A DNA stretch of 47,082 nt, from positions 1-47,082 of the IMG/VR virus record IMGVR_UViG_3300034683_000530; one strand, given 5' to 3'. Shown one piece after another: positions 16,383-22,910 of the stretch. The notes beneath the pieces were generated by a model. The model made no database searches. It worked only from the letters and a program-made list of their open reading frames with translations, and was not told the origin of the DNA. The position numbers and the translations under genes were made by a program. This DNA is from a virus. Positions within the stretch are counted from its first letter, which is position 1. Each line of letters starts with the position of its first letter.

Positions 16383-16721
16383 ATGAACAAGTTTTTCGTG
16401 ACCACAAGCCGCGGATGGTTAATGACATCCGCGGAAACTTCAACGGCGGCTTATGCCTCCTGTAACAAACTTAAGCGCGACAAGAAGCTTGATTACAAAG
16501 TCGTACGGGCAACGCCGTACAGACTGATACTCGGTAATCCGGTAGAATTGAGTATACCGGCAGATGCCAATATCGTAATAGACGGAGGGGTAGCTTACTC
16601 TTACGTATCCGAGTCGTACTACAATACGCACATAATGGAGCGAGTAGAAACGTGGACGTGCCCTTATACGAAAGCGGAAGGTACGTTCGATAAAAATTGG
16701 CTGGACGAATGGGAAAAATAG
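16383..16721 (+). CDS. Hypothetical protein
   Basis: 112 residues, small, mixed alpha/beta, with a beta-rich middle (VVRATPYRLILGNPVEL, then ADANIVIDGG) and a C-terminus ending TWTCPYTKAEG...WLDEWEK. Nothing is recognised. It overlaps the next gene by 13 bases, so the two are co-translated. Its place after the nucleotide genes suggests an accessory early function. Confidence 0.55.
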   Translation: MNKFFVTTSRGWLMTSAETSTAAYASCNKLKRDKKLDYKVVRATPYRLILGNPVELSIPADANIVIDGGVAYSYVSESYYNTHIMERVETWTCPYTKAEGTFDKNWLDEWEK

Positions 16722-16975
16722 ACGCTCTATATTTTAAACGCTCCGGCATACAGGGCAAAGGCGCTATCGACCTTAACGTTAAGAACCCCAAATCGCGGGT
16801 ATACGGTGTGGTAGACACTATTCAAAAAGCGCGTAGCCCCCATATATGCGATTGCTGCGGGACAACCATAGAGGCAAATACACCTTATGTCAGACGTACG
16901 AAGCAGTTTTATGCGGATAAACCGACTGCATATCAAATATGCAAATTATGTGTGAAATGCGCAGATAGTGCTTGA
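16709..16975 (+). CDS. Small zinc-ribbon protein
   Basis: 88 residues from the ATG at 16709; an upstream in-frame TTG at 16697 is possible but less likely. Cysteines are grouped as C47-x-C49-C50 (ICDCCG) and C78-xx-C81-xx-C84 (CKLCVKC), two knuckles about 30 residues apart that suit one zinc ion. The N-terminus is basic. Such small zinc-ribbon proteins are frequent in phage early regions and often bind nucleic acid or transcription factors; the target here is unknown. Confidence 0.6.
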   Translation: MGKIDALYFKRSGIQGKGAIDLNVKNPKSRVYGVVDTIQKARSPHICDCCGTTIEANTPYVRRTKQFYADKPTAYQICKLCVKCADSA

Positions 16976-16976
16976 T

Positions 16977-17003
16977 TTTATATAAGTCTATGGCTTATAT
17001 AAA
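16977..17003. terminator. Perfect 10-bp hairpin after the zinc-ribbon gene
   Basis: TTTATATAAG (16977-16986) and CTTATATAAA (16994-17003) flank the 7-base loop TCTATGG. It begins 2 bases after the stop codon. The stem is AT-rich and no T-run follows on either strand, so it may be a weak terminator, a processing site or a protein-binding palindrome. Confidence 0.4.
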
Positions 17004-17094
17004 TCAGTCAGAATGAATTAAAATATCAAAGATAATAAAATGTATTACTTGAATAAAAAAGAGTCTTAAATTCAAAATAAACACTATCGCCAAT

Positions 17095-17301
17095 ATGATA
17101 CTACTTCGTACTAACAGTTTAGTGGAATTGAAAAGAGTAGGAGCCGCTTGCGAGATATGCGGTATGATTTTCGTAAATTTGAGCGACGGAGAAGTGTTCG
17201 CGCACGAACATCCGGCAGTATGTCATAATTGTTGGAAGGAGTTAAGCGGCATAGAAAAACGTATGTATAAACGGGCAAATAAAAATACGGTTACTCGCTA
17301 A
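17095..17301 (+). CDS. Small zinc-ribbon protein, last rightward gene of the replication module
   Basis: 68 residues with two CxxC knuckles, C19-E-I-C22 and C43-H-N-C46, spaced as in a zinc ribbon, and a basic C-terminal helix (KRMYKRANKN). The function is unknown; binding of nucleic acid or of an RNA polymerase part is the usual guess for this form. It is convergent with the leftward gene at 17298-17738; the 3' ends overlap by 4 bases and share one terminator. A 119-bp AT-rich gap separates it from the previous gene. Confidence 0.6.
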   Translation: MILLRTNSLVELKRVGAACEICGMIFVNLSDGEVFAHEHPAVCHNCWKELSGIEKRMYKRANKNTVTR

Positions 17302-17311
17302 CCGTATTTTT
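17281..17311. terminator. Bidirectional rho-independent terminator inside two convergent gene ends
   Basis: AAAAATACGGTTA (17281-17293) and TAACCGTATTTTT (17299-17311) form a perfect 13-bp stem with loop CTCGC. An A-run on one side and a T-run on the other make it work on both strands. The stop codons of both convergent genes lie within it. Confidence 0.85.
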
Positions 17312-17738
17312 TAAACTCGCGCAAGTAAATCATAGACTTGTCGCTATTCTCGAAACTGAAATAGGTCAAACCGTATTCACTTACTTGTATAGGTACCGTA
17401 TATACCTTACTCGGTATACCGTTATTTACAAGTCTATACGAAACGGTTTGACCTATTATTTTAATTTCGCACGTAACGTTATTCGTCAAGTCGAGGTACA
17501 TTTCTGCCTGAAACTCGTCGACGATATACGGAGCCGCCTTTACGACGGCTCTGTAATCGTTCGGAATAAGCTCGTACTCGATTAGTTCTAAGCCTAACGG
17601 ATATTCGGCTTGCAGCTTTTGTATTTCGACTTCGCAACTATCGTCTAAATACGGCTCGTCGTAAAACATTGCGAACAACGTATCCGTAGCCATAATTATT
17701 TCGACGGTATTATCGTAGTCTATACGCTGTCTATTCAT
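17298..17738 (-). CDS. Hypothetical protein, last gene of the leftward operon
   Basis: 146 residues, acidic, beta-rich in the second half (CEIKIIGQTVSYRLV, then VYTVPIQVSEYGLTYFSF). No motif is recognised. It begins 8 bases inside the end of the DUF6378-like gene upstream, so it is translationally coupled to it. Its 3' end is within the bidirectional terminator at 17281-17311. Confidence 0.6.
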   Translation of the reverse strand: MNRQRIDYDNTVEIIMATDTLFAMFYDEPYLDDSCEVEIQKLQAEYPLGLELIEYELIPNDYRAVVKAAPYIVDEFQAEMYLDLTNNVTCEIKIIGQTVSYRLVNNGIPSKVYTVPIQVSEYGLTYFSFENSDKSMIYLREFKKYG

Positions 17739-18006
17739 AGCCTAATTCCGCAAGGATATAATCGAGTTGTATATAACCGGCGGCGTCGACGAGGTTATCA
17801 CGCTTATGACTGTATTTTTCGCGCGATAATTTAAGTGCAAGTAATACGGCCGTTACGTCGCGCGGGGTTATTTCTTTTCGCCGAATAGCCGACGCTATCG
17901 CGCTAATCGATACGAAACTCTCTTCTGCCGACTCGTACCCGCGCGTACGGTTATTAACGATATTGTCGGCTTCTGCCAAAATACTAAGCTCTTCTGTCGT
18001 TTTCAT
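17731..18006 (-). CDS. DUF6378-like phage protein
   Basis: 91 residues. The pattern ILAEADNIVNNRTRGYESAEESF, then ITPRDVTAVLLALKLSREK, then RDNLVDAAGYIQL matches the small DUF6378 family, in which phage proteins share a GRxxxYGxxxxNF-like start, a central DVxxxxxxLKxxR helix and a DxWVDxAGYxxL-like end. The fold may be that of MazG-like all-alpha proteins, but catalytic residues are not evident. The function is unknown. Leftward operon, second to last. Confidence 0.6.
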   Translation of the reverse strand: MKTTEELSILAEADNIVNNRTRGYESAEESFVSISAIASAIRRKEITPRDVTAVLLALKLSREKYSHKRDNLVDAAGYIQLDYILAELGYE

Positions 18007-18038
18007 TGTTTTGTCGTTTTAAATAATTCGAATGTATA

Positions 18039-18314
18039 CTATATTTTCGTAAACGGGATTATAGATTGTGCGTACGAGTTATCCGGGTCGTAGCTTTCTA
18101 ACCAACCTACGGAGAAACCTATTCCGCCTCTCTCTTTGGTTAGTTTTCGTGCCAAGGCGATTATACTTCGTCTACTTAATCGGCCGTCGAGTAAAACGTG
18201 ATAGTCCGACCCGCAACCGACCATAGGGTATCGTTTCGAAGTGTCTAAGCGGTTATTGACTCTGTCGTATGTACCGATTGATAATACCCAGATAAATAAG
18301 CATTTTCTGTTCAT
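18039..18314 (-). CDS. Hypothetical protein
   Basis: 91 residues, beginning with a hydrophobic stretch (CLFIWVLSIG) and continuing with VGCGSDYHVLLDGRLSRRSIIALARKLTKERGGIGFSVGWLE, a beta-strand then helix arrangement suggestive of a small alpha/beta fold. No known family. It overlaps the preceding gene by 4 bases (ATGA type). Confidence 0.55.
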   Translation of the reverse strand: MNRKCLFIWVLSIGTYDRVNNRLDTSKRYPMVGCGSDYHVLLDGRLSRRSIIALARKLTKERGGIGFSVGWLESYDPDNSYAQSIIPFTKI

Positions 18315-18610
18315 TGTTTTACTGTTTTAATTGGTTCTGCGTCGGTTATTAATTGCGACAATTCTGTTTGTAATTCCGATAATTTCGATTTTACTCGCGC
18401 AACGTATAAGTCGAGTACTTCCGTAATCGGCATAAATTTATCGGCGAGTGTAACAGAGTTATGCAAACGCGAATATAGGCGTATGCCTTCGAACGTGTAA
18501 CTACCCTTTTTATAGTCGTCGTAAATCGAGTCAATTCGACTCAATTCATCGTTATATTCTTTTATTTGCGCCTGCAAAGCGATTGCCTTATTCAATTGGT
18601 CTAACGTCAT
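18311..18610 (-). CDS. Hypothetical coiled-coil protein
   Basis: 99 residues, almost entirely helical. Residues 3-35 and 68-92 have heptad-like hydrophobic spacing (LNKAIALQAQIKEYNDELSRI; VKSKLSELQTELSQLI). It could form a helical hairpin and act as an adaptor. No function is recognised. Confidence 0.55.
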   Translation of the reverse strand: MTLDQLNKAIALQAQIKEYNDELSRIDSIYDDYKKGSYTFEGIRLYSRLHNSVTLADKFMPITEVLDLYVARVKSKLSELQTELSQLITDAEPIKTVKQ

Positions 18611-18613
18611 AGT

Positions 18614-18892
18614 TTATACCGGTTTAAGTATTTCTATTTTGCCGTAATACGGATAAATGCTACCGTCGCGATATATTTCGTAACGGAGCGTTTTGTCTTT
18701 TGCCCTGTAGAGGGTTAAAGTCGAAGGATTGTAGTTATTGCCTAAACTATGACCCGCTACATTTACGTAATTGTACGTAGACGGACAATGCCGTTTAGGC
18801 GTACCTTTATACAGCTTTGCCGGAACAACGAGGTTCTTACCTTCCATAAATATTTCCAGCCAAATATCGATATACGGTTTTTGCCTTTTCAT
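18614..18892 (-). CDS. Hypothetical protein, family C copy 1 (AKLYKG motif)
   Basis: 92 residues from the ATG at 18892, which sits just after the upstream stop; a longer in-frame start at 18916 would overlap that gene. It contains VPAKLYKGTPKRHCPSTYNYV and, later, LTLYRAKDKTLRYEIYRDGS and YYGKIEIL. The same plan is found at 19617-19877, so the two are paralogues split by two unrelated genes. Beta-rich and basic. The function is unknown. Confidence 0.6.
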   Translation of the reverse strand: MKRQKPYIDIWLEIFMEGKNLVVPAKLYKGTPKRHCPSTYNYVNVAGHSLGNNYNPSTLTLYRAKDKTLRYEIYRDGSIYPYYGKIEILKPV

Positions 18893-18893
18893 A

Positions 18894-19199
18894 TTATGCG
18901 TTGTTTTTAAGAACAATCATTTTTTTAGGTACATAGCAAAAATCGAAATGTTTGCATTGATGCGGCGTATCCGATAATTCGAATAATTTACATCCTTCGC
19001 AATTCTCGTTCTTGTCCGTTTTTAGACAAAACTCTTTAGTAGCTCCGCAAAAGAAATACTCGGATTTCAAATCCTTTTCGACCGACCAAATAATAAGTTC
19101 TTTCAGTCCTTCTTTTTTCATTTTCGAAATAAAATGCGACTTCGGGTATAACATAGGGTCGTCTAAGTTATCGCTCGCATAAAGATTTTTTGTTTTCAT
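18894..19199 (-). CDS. Hypothetical Cys/His-rich, probably zinc-binding protein
   Basis: 101 residues. Six cysteines (51, 58, 67, 70, 82, 88) and His80 and His84 lie in the C-terminal half, including a CxxC pair (CEGC, 67-70), which suggests one or two bound zinc ions. The N-terminal half is helical and charged. No family is recognised. One base separates it from the upstream gene. Confidence 0.55.
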   Translation of the reverse strand: MKTKNLYASDNLDDPMLYPKSHFISKMKKEGLKELIIWSVEKDLKSEYFFCGATKEFCLKTDKNENCEGCKLFELSDTPHQCKHFDFCYVPKKMIVLKNNA

Positions 19200-19200
19200 A

Positions 19201-19620
19201 TCATTCGTGTTTTGTTAAGTTATTGATAGACTTGATAATTAGCTTTGCCGTAACTTCGTTGAATTTTTCGACTCTGACGGATATGCTGTTCGTCAGTGCG
19301 CCTACCGCGATATAAATATCGACTTTCGCGCATTTGTCAATCCTGTAAAACTCGCCGAATATCGGCTCCGGAATAACCTTAATAATCAGGTTGTTCTTAA
19401 GTACTTTTCTTACGCTATTTTTATTGTAGTTAGCGTAAGATATGTCGGTGTCGGCATATAACGCATACCCGCTTTCGAACGTTTTTAAGCGCATACGATA
19501 GTCTATAATCGTTCCGTTCGCAAGCGCTTTGTCGTATATCGCTTTATAGTAGTCGCAAATATCTATCATGGCGACTTTGCACATTTCCTGTGCTTTAATA
19601 TCGGTGTCGATGTAGTTCAT
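19201..19620 (-). CDS. Hypothetical protein
   Basis: 139 residues: an N-terminal helical part (DIKAQEMCKVAMIDICDYYKAIYDKAL) and a beta-rich C-terminal part with repeated Ile/Val strands (NLIIKVIPEPIFG, VDIYIAVGALTNSISVRVEKF). No motif is recognised. It overlaps the family C gene upstream by 4 bases. Confidence 0.55.
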   Translation of the reverse strand: MNYIDTDIKAQEMCKVAMIDICDYYKAIYDKALANGTIIDYRMRLKTFESGYALYADTDISYANYNKNSVRKVLKNNLIIKVIPEPIFGEFYRIDKCAKVDIYIAVGALTNSISVRVEKFNEVTAKLIIKSINNLTKHE

Positions 19621-19877
19621 AGTTGCGTATCTATTAGTTCCAATTTACCGTAGTAAACGCCGAGGCCGTCGATGTAAGAAGTGCTGTACCTCAATGCGCC
19701 GCGCGGCGTTTTATAAATCGTTATCCGGTTAAATTCGAAAGGCAATAACCCGTAACGGCAATACGTACCTACTTTTTTGTAGGTCAAGGGCTGATGCTTT
19801 TTAGGCTTGCCCTTGTATAACTTCGCTTTAACGACTTTGCCGTTAATGAGAATGTCTATTACAATGTACGTTTCCAT
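19617..19877 (-). CDS. Hypothetical protein, family C copy 2 (AKLYKG motif)
   Basis: 86 residues. VKAKLYKGKPKKHQPLTYKKVG aligns with the same region of the gene at 18614-18892, and the ends RITIYKTPRGALRYSTSYIDG and VYYGKLELI also match. It is beta-rich and basic. Duplicate genes retained in a compact phage operon suggest related roles with different targets, but no activity is known. Confidence 0.6.
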   Translation of the reverse strand: METYIVIDILINGKVVKAKLYKGKPKKHQPLTYKKVGTYCRYGLLPFEFNRITIYKTPRGALRYSTSYIDGLGVYYGKLELIDTQL

Positions 19878-19889
19878 ATTCGTATAAGT

Positions 19890-20198
19890 TTATAGTAAAT
19901 CTCGCATTAGCTCCGAGTTACACGTAATCATTTCGAATGCCTCGTTTCGGCCTTTAGCGGTTAATCCGGGTATCGTAATTACGTACTCGAGGGCTTTTCT
20001 TACATAATTCTTTTCCGATACTATTTTTACGTAAGTAGCCTTTTTGGTAGCCAAAACTACCATCAGTACCGGTTCGCATTTGAACTGCGCATAATAGTGC
20101 TTGTACAAGTCTTCCAAATGCTCGAGTACAAGCTCCAACAGCATGGCTTCATCAGTAGCCAAGCCGTCGTGAAATTCGATAGTCTCTTGTAGCGTCAT
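19890..20198 (-). CDS. Hypothetical protein, family B copy 1 (MTLQE)
   Basis: 102 residues from the ATG at 20198. A longer frame reaches 20240 but runs into the upstream gene, and the downstream ATG gives the start MTLQETIEFHDGLATDEA that matches its neighbour. The protein shares with 20203-20511 the blocks MTLQE.I.FHD.LA.DE, FKCEPVLMV and a C-terminal helix ending DLL. It is a small alpha/beta protein, acidic, of unknown function. Confidence 0.6.
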   Translation of the reverse strand: MTLQETIEFHDGLATDEAMLLELVLEHLEDLYKHYYAQFKCEPVLMVVLATKKATYVKIVSEKNYVRKALEYVITIPGLTAKGRNEAFEMITCNSELMRDLL

Positions 20199-20202
20199 AG
20201 TC

Positions 20203-20511
20203 TTACAATAAATTTTTAACAAAAGCAGAATTGAAAGCAATTATACCTGCTATTTCCTTACGCTCGTCTTCGGATATATCGGGTATCGTGTTTACGAACT
20301 CGTCTATCTTTTCGACAAGTTTATTCGCGGGTACGATTTTTGCGTAAAGCTCGGTATTGACCATAGCCGCTACCATCAGTACCGGCTCGCAACCGAACTG
20401 CTTTTTGTAATGTTCGCGTAATTCGTCTAAATGCTCTACTATGGGAGCAATTGCCATTGTTTCGTCCACGGCCAAATCGTCGTGGAAGTCGATAATTTCT
20501 TGTAGTGTCAT
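20203..20511 (-). CDS. Hypothetical protein, family B copy 2 (MTLQE)
   Basis: 102 residues, the same length as its downstream paralogue at 19890-20198 and 4 bases from it. The conserved blocks are MTLQEIIDFHDDLAVDE (1-17), FGCEPVLMVAAM (about 39-50) and the last helix ending KNLL. It follows a 107-base gap with an operator-like repeat and a strong hairpin, so this pair and the genes beyond may form their own transcript. The function is unknown. Confidence 0.6.
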   Translation of the reverse strand: MTLQEIIDFHDDLAVDETMAIAPIVEHLDELREHYKKQFGCEPVLMVAAMVNTELYAKIVPANKLVEKIDEFVNTIPDISEDERKEIAGIIAFNSAFVKNLL

Positions 20512-20540
20512 AATTTAGTTGTTTTTAATAAGTTAGCGAT

Positions 20541-20608
20541 TTCTTATAAGGTCGTTCTTATAAGTTATCCGGTAGTCGGGCGGTCTTTATTCGCCTCCTC
20601 CGCCCGAC
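20541..20608 (-). promoter_or_regulatory. Duplicated CTTATAAG palindrome and GC-rich hairpin in the leftward operon
   Basis: TTCTTATAAG occurs twice (20541-20550 and 20555-20564), each with the 8-bp palindrome CTTATAAG, 14 bases apart. Next to them GTCGGGCGG (20575-20583) and CCGCCCGAC (20600-20608) form a perfect 9-bp stem with a 16-base loop. On the leftward strand the hairpin comes first, then the palindromes, then the gene ending at 20203. It looks like an operator plus a processing or attenuation structure. Confidence 0.45.
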
Positions 20609-20618
20609 CTTAATAACG

Positions 20619-20756
20619 TTATTTACGTCGCTTCTTAGTACCGCACGCTTTTGCACGGTTATATTCGACCTGTTTCCGACTCGGATACCCTAAGGCTTCC
20701 AATAAGTCGTTCGGGTCGTGAATAATCTTATAGCTCCGTTCTTTTTTCGCTTTCAT
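20619..20756 (-). CDS. Small basic hypothetical protein (45 residues)
   Basis: 45 residues, starting MKAKKERSYKIIHDPNDLLE and ending CGTKKRRK, with ATG at 20754-20756 and TAA at 20619-20621. Its start overlaps the TGA of the last array gene (ATGA), which argues strongly for real, coupled translation. The sequence is basic at both ends and has one helix in the middle (NDLLEALGYPSRKQVEYNRA). DNA or RNA contact is possible. No family is recognised. Confidence 0.6.
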   Translation of the reverse strand: MKAKKERSYKIIHDPNDLLEALGYPSRKQVEYNRAKACGTKKRRK

Positions 20757-21115
20757 TTCGGACAGTCTTTAAAGAAGCTATTGATTTTGTCCTCAAACTC
20801 GGCAAACCGGTCTTTTAACCGTTCCGATTGTAACAACCCGGCCATTAATTCCGGATTAACTTCGCTTTTGTCGTAATCGTAAAACTCTATGAGCGATTTA
20901 CTTTTTGTCAATGTAGGGTCATGCTGCGACAAATATCGTATTGCCTCGTCTCGGTCGGTTACCTCGACGTCAAATCCGCCATTGGCTAACAGCATTCCGT
21001 AAATCGTACCGAAAGGGCGTTTTTGGTCGATGTCGTCAATATCGATATACTTCAGTATATCTACCTCTGTACTAAGCCCTTTTAAAAAATTCTCGATTTC
21101 TTGTTTTGTGCGCAT
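20753..21115 (-). CDS. Tandem array family A, copy 1 (distal)
   Basis: 120 residues; the most divergent and longest member, with an extra C-terminal CPK. It shares the family plan: start MRTKQEIENFLKGL, YIDIDDIDQKRPF (about 23-35), GGFDVEV, a central HDP (about 65-67), LLQSE and the end DKINSFFKD. The family is helical and acidic, with no motif that I know. The gene is 6 bases from the preceding copy and overlaps the next gene by 4. Confidence 0.75.
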   Translation of the reverse strand: MRTKQEIENFLKGLSTEVDILKYIDIDDIDQKRPFGTIYGMLLANGGFDVEVTDRDEAIRYLSQHDPTLTKSKSLIEFYDYDKSEVNPELMAGLLQSERLKDRFAEFEDKINSFFKDCPK

Positions 21116-21121
21116 AATGAT

Positions 21122-21475
21122 TTAATCTTTAAAGAAGTTATTAATTTTAGGTCGCAACGAACAGAACGCGCGGCGCGTATTTTCCGAAAGTAATAACCGT
21201 GCCAGCAACTCGGCGTCGATGTCCTCTTCAGTATATCCGCAAGCTACCGCCAACGATACGCTTTTATTCCATGACGGGTCATGCTCGCCCAAGTATTTTA
21301 CTGCGTCTTCGTAGTGCGCCACGTCTATATCGAAACCCCCGCTTTCGATTATCATGTCGTATATAGACTCGAAGGGGTGTTTCTGGTCGATACGCCATAT
21401 ACTGACGTACATAAGCACATCGACCGGCGTATCGAGCCCCTCTAAAAATTCTTTAATTTCCTGTTTGGTTCGCAT
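21122..21475 (-). CDS. Tandem array family A, copy 2
   Basis: 117 residues: MRTKQEIKEFLEGLD, IDQKHPFESIYDM, GGFDIDV, YLGEHDPSW, ACGYTEEDI, LARLLLSENTRRAF, and end PKINNFFKD. It differs from siblings by WRID in place of DxID near residue 27 and by RPKI in the last helix. It keeps the strong end-sequence conservation with a changed centre. The function is unknown; tight spacing (5-6 bases on either side) indicates one mRNA. Confidence 0.75.
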   Translation of the reverse strand: MRTKQEIKEFLEGLDTPVDVLMYVSIWRIDQKHPFESIYDMIIESGGFDIDVAHYEDAVKYLGEHDPSWNKSVSLAVACGYTEEDIDAELLARLLLSENTRRAFCSLRPKINNFFKD

Positions 21476-21480
21476 AGCGG

Positions 21481-21834
21481 TCAGTCTTTAAAGAAGTTAT
21501 CTATCTTGTCTTGCAACTCGCAAAATTCCTTTCGCGTATTTTCGGAAAGCAGTAAGCTCGCGAGTTGTTCGCTGTTGATGTCGGTTATGCTTAAGCCGAG
21601 CTCTGCCGCCAAAGTCAGGCTCTTGATTAAGCACGGGTCGTGTTCGCTCAAATATTCCATCGCGTTATCGCAATAGATTATCTCCATAATAAATCCGTCG
21701 TTCTCGAGCACCATTTCGTACATCGACTCGAAAGGTCGATTAGGGTCTATACGGTCTATTTCAATGCACTCGAGTACGCTTTCCGGTAAATTTAATTCGC
21801 GTAAGAATTGTTCGGTTTCTTGTTTAGTTCTCAT
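21481..21834 (-). CDS. Tandem array family A, copy 3
   Basis: 117 residues: MRTKQETEQFLREL, IEIDRIDPNRPFESMYEM, DGFIMEI, YLSEHDPCL, LASLLLSENTRKEF, and end QDKIDNFFKD. The block LLLSENTR is shared exactly with copy 2, and the last ten residues with copies 5 and 6, suggesting exchange of end segments between copies. It is acidic and mostly helical. The gene lies 2 bases from the preceding copy. Confidence 0.75.
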   Translation of the reverse strand: MRTKQETEQFLRELNLPESVLECIEIDRIDPNRPFESMYEMVLENDGFIMEIIYCDNAMEYLSEHDPCLIKSLTLAAELGLSITDINSEQLASLLLSENTRKEFCELQDKIDNFFKD

Positions 21835-21836
21835 AT

Positions 21837-22190
21837 CTATTTGTTTTTAAAGAAGTTATTGATTTCGTCTCTTAACGTCAAGAATTGACGCCGCATTTTA
21901 ACGGAGTACAATAATCTTGCCAACAATACGGGCGTCATATCTTTTGCCACATATCCGCAAGCCAAAGCAACGGCCATGCTCTCAACCCTAAACGGGTCGT
22001 GTTTGTCTAAATAGCGTAACGCCTCTTCGGTATTTACGTGAAGCTCGAAGCCTCTGTTCCTGTCAATCATATCGTACATCGCCTCGGCAGGGCGGATTTC
22101 GGGTATACGGTCTATTTCCACGAGCTCCAGTATGTCGAGGTCGGTGTCGAGTTTACTTAAAAATTTCTCTATTTCTCGTTTTGTGCGCAT
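21837..22190 (-). CDS. Tandem array family A, copy 4
   Basis: 117 residues: MRTKREIEKFLSKLD, VEIDRIPEIRPAEAMYDM, RGFELHV, YLDKHDPFRVESM, ALACGYVAKDM, LARLLYSVKMRRQFLTLRDEINNFFKNK. It is the member with the most changes at sites conserved elsewhere (RPAEA for PFES, LYSVK for LLSE) and the most basic C-terminus. It is still clearly homologous through length, both ends and the HDP motif. Confidence 0.75.
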   Translation of the reverse strand: MRTKREIEKFLSKLDTDLDILELVEIDRIPEIRPAEAMYDMIDRNRGFELHVNTEEALRYLDKHDPFRVESMAVALACGYVAKDMTPVLLARLLYSVKMRRQFLTLRDEINNFFKNK

Positions 22191-22196
22191 AACGTT

Positions 22197-22550
22197 TTAG
22201 TTTTTAAAGAAGTTGTCTATTTTGTCTTTTAAAGTTAGGAATTGTTGCCTTGTTCTCTCCGATAGCAATAAACTTGCCGCTACGGTAACACTTAGCTTGT
22301 CGTCGGTGTATCCGCAAGACGCCGCAAGTCTCTTGCTCTCGATACCCTGCGGGTCGTATGCGATTAGATACTTTACCGCATTATCGTAGTACTCTATTTT
22401 GAGCGTAAAACCGTTCGCGTCTTCAATCATTCTATAAATGGAATCGAACGGGCATCTCGGGTCGATATTGTCTATATCGATGTAGTCCAAAAAATCGATC
22501 GCCGCGTCGAGACTCCGTAAAAAGTCCTCTATTTCCTGTTTAGTTTTCAT
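22197..22550 (-). CDS. Tandem array family A, copy 5
   Basis: 117 residues. The N-terminus (MKTKQEIEDFLRSLDAAID to DIDNIDP, 1-31) and the C-terminus (ASLLLSERTRQQF, then KDKIDNFFKN) are almost identical, in DNA as well as protein, to copy 6, while the centre (about 32-85) is much more changed. One of the only two GATC sites that I find in the window is here (22497-22500), in the part shared with copy 6. This pattern fits a recent duplication or gene conversion of the ends. Confidence 0.78.
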   Translation of the reverse strand: MKTKQEIEDFLRSLDAAIDFLDYIDIDNIDPRCPFDSIYRMIEDANGFTLKIEYYDNAVKYLIAYDPQGIESKRLAASCGYTDDKLSVTVAASLLLSERTRQQFLTLKDKIDNFFKN

Positions 22551-22553
22551 ACG

Positions 22554-22907
22554 TCAGTCTTTAAAGAAGTTATCTATCTTGTCTTTTAAAGTTAGGAACT
22601 GTTGTCTTACTCGCTCAGATAATAATAAACTCGCCAAAGTAGTAAGAGTCGCGTTATCGGCGTTATACCCGTGGTCAAGAGCAAGTTTTTTACTTTCGGT
22701 TAGACTCGGGTCAAATATCGATAAATATATTGCAGCGGTATCTGCGTACAATACTTCATAATTAAACCCGCTATTATCGTTTAGCTGTTTATAAACGGAC
22801 TCGAACGGATGTTCGGGGTCGATACTGTCTATATCGATATAGTCCAAAAAATCGATCGCCGCGTCGAGACTCCGTAAGAAGCCCTCTATTTCCTGTTTAG
22901 TTTTCAT
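22554..22907 (-). CDS. Tandem array family A, copy 6 (first in the operon order)
   Basis: 117 residues: MKTKQEIEGFLRSLDAAID, DIDSIDPEHPFESVYKQL, SGFNYEV, IFDPSLTESKKLAL, LASLLLSERVRQQF, KDKIDNFFKD. Being first of the six it is nearest to the promoter side. It shares with copy 5 the start and end DNA and the GATC at 22854-22857. The two flanks of the array gene boundary (acgtcagtctttaaa) are also repeated, so the duplicated unit reaches beyond the coding part. Confidence 0.78.
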   Translation of the reverse strand: MKTKQEIEGFLRSLDAAIDFLDYIDIDSIDPEHPFESVYKQLNDNSGFNYEVLYADTAAIYLSIFDPSLTESKKLALDHGYNADNATLTTLASLLLSERVRQQFLTLKDKIDNFFKD

Positions 22908-22910
22908 ACG

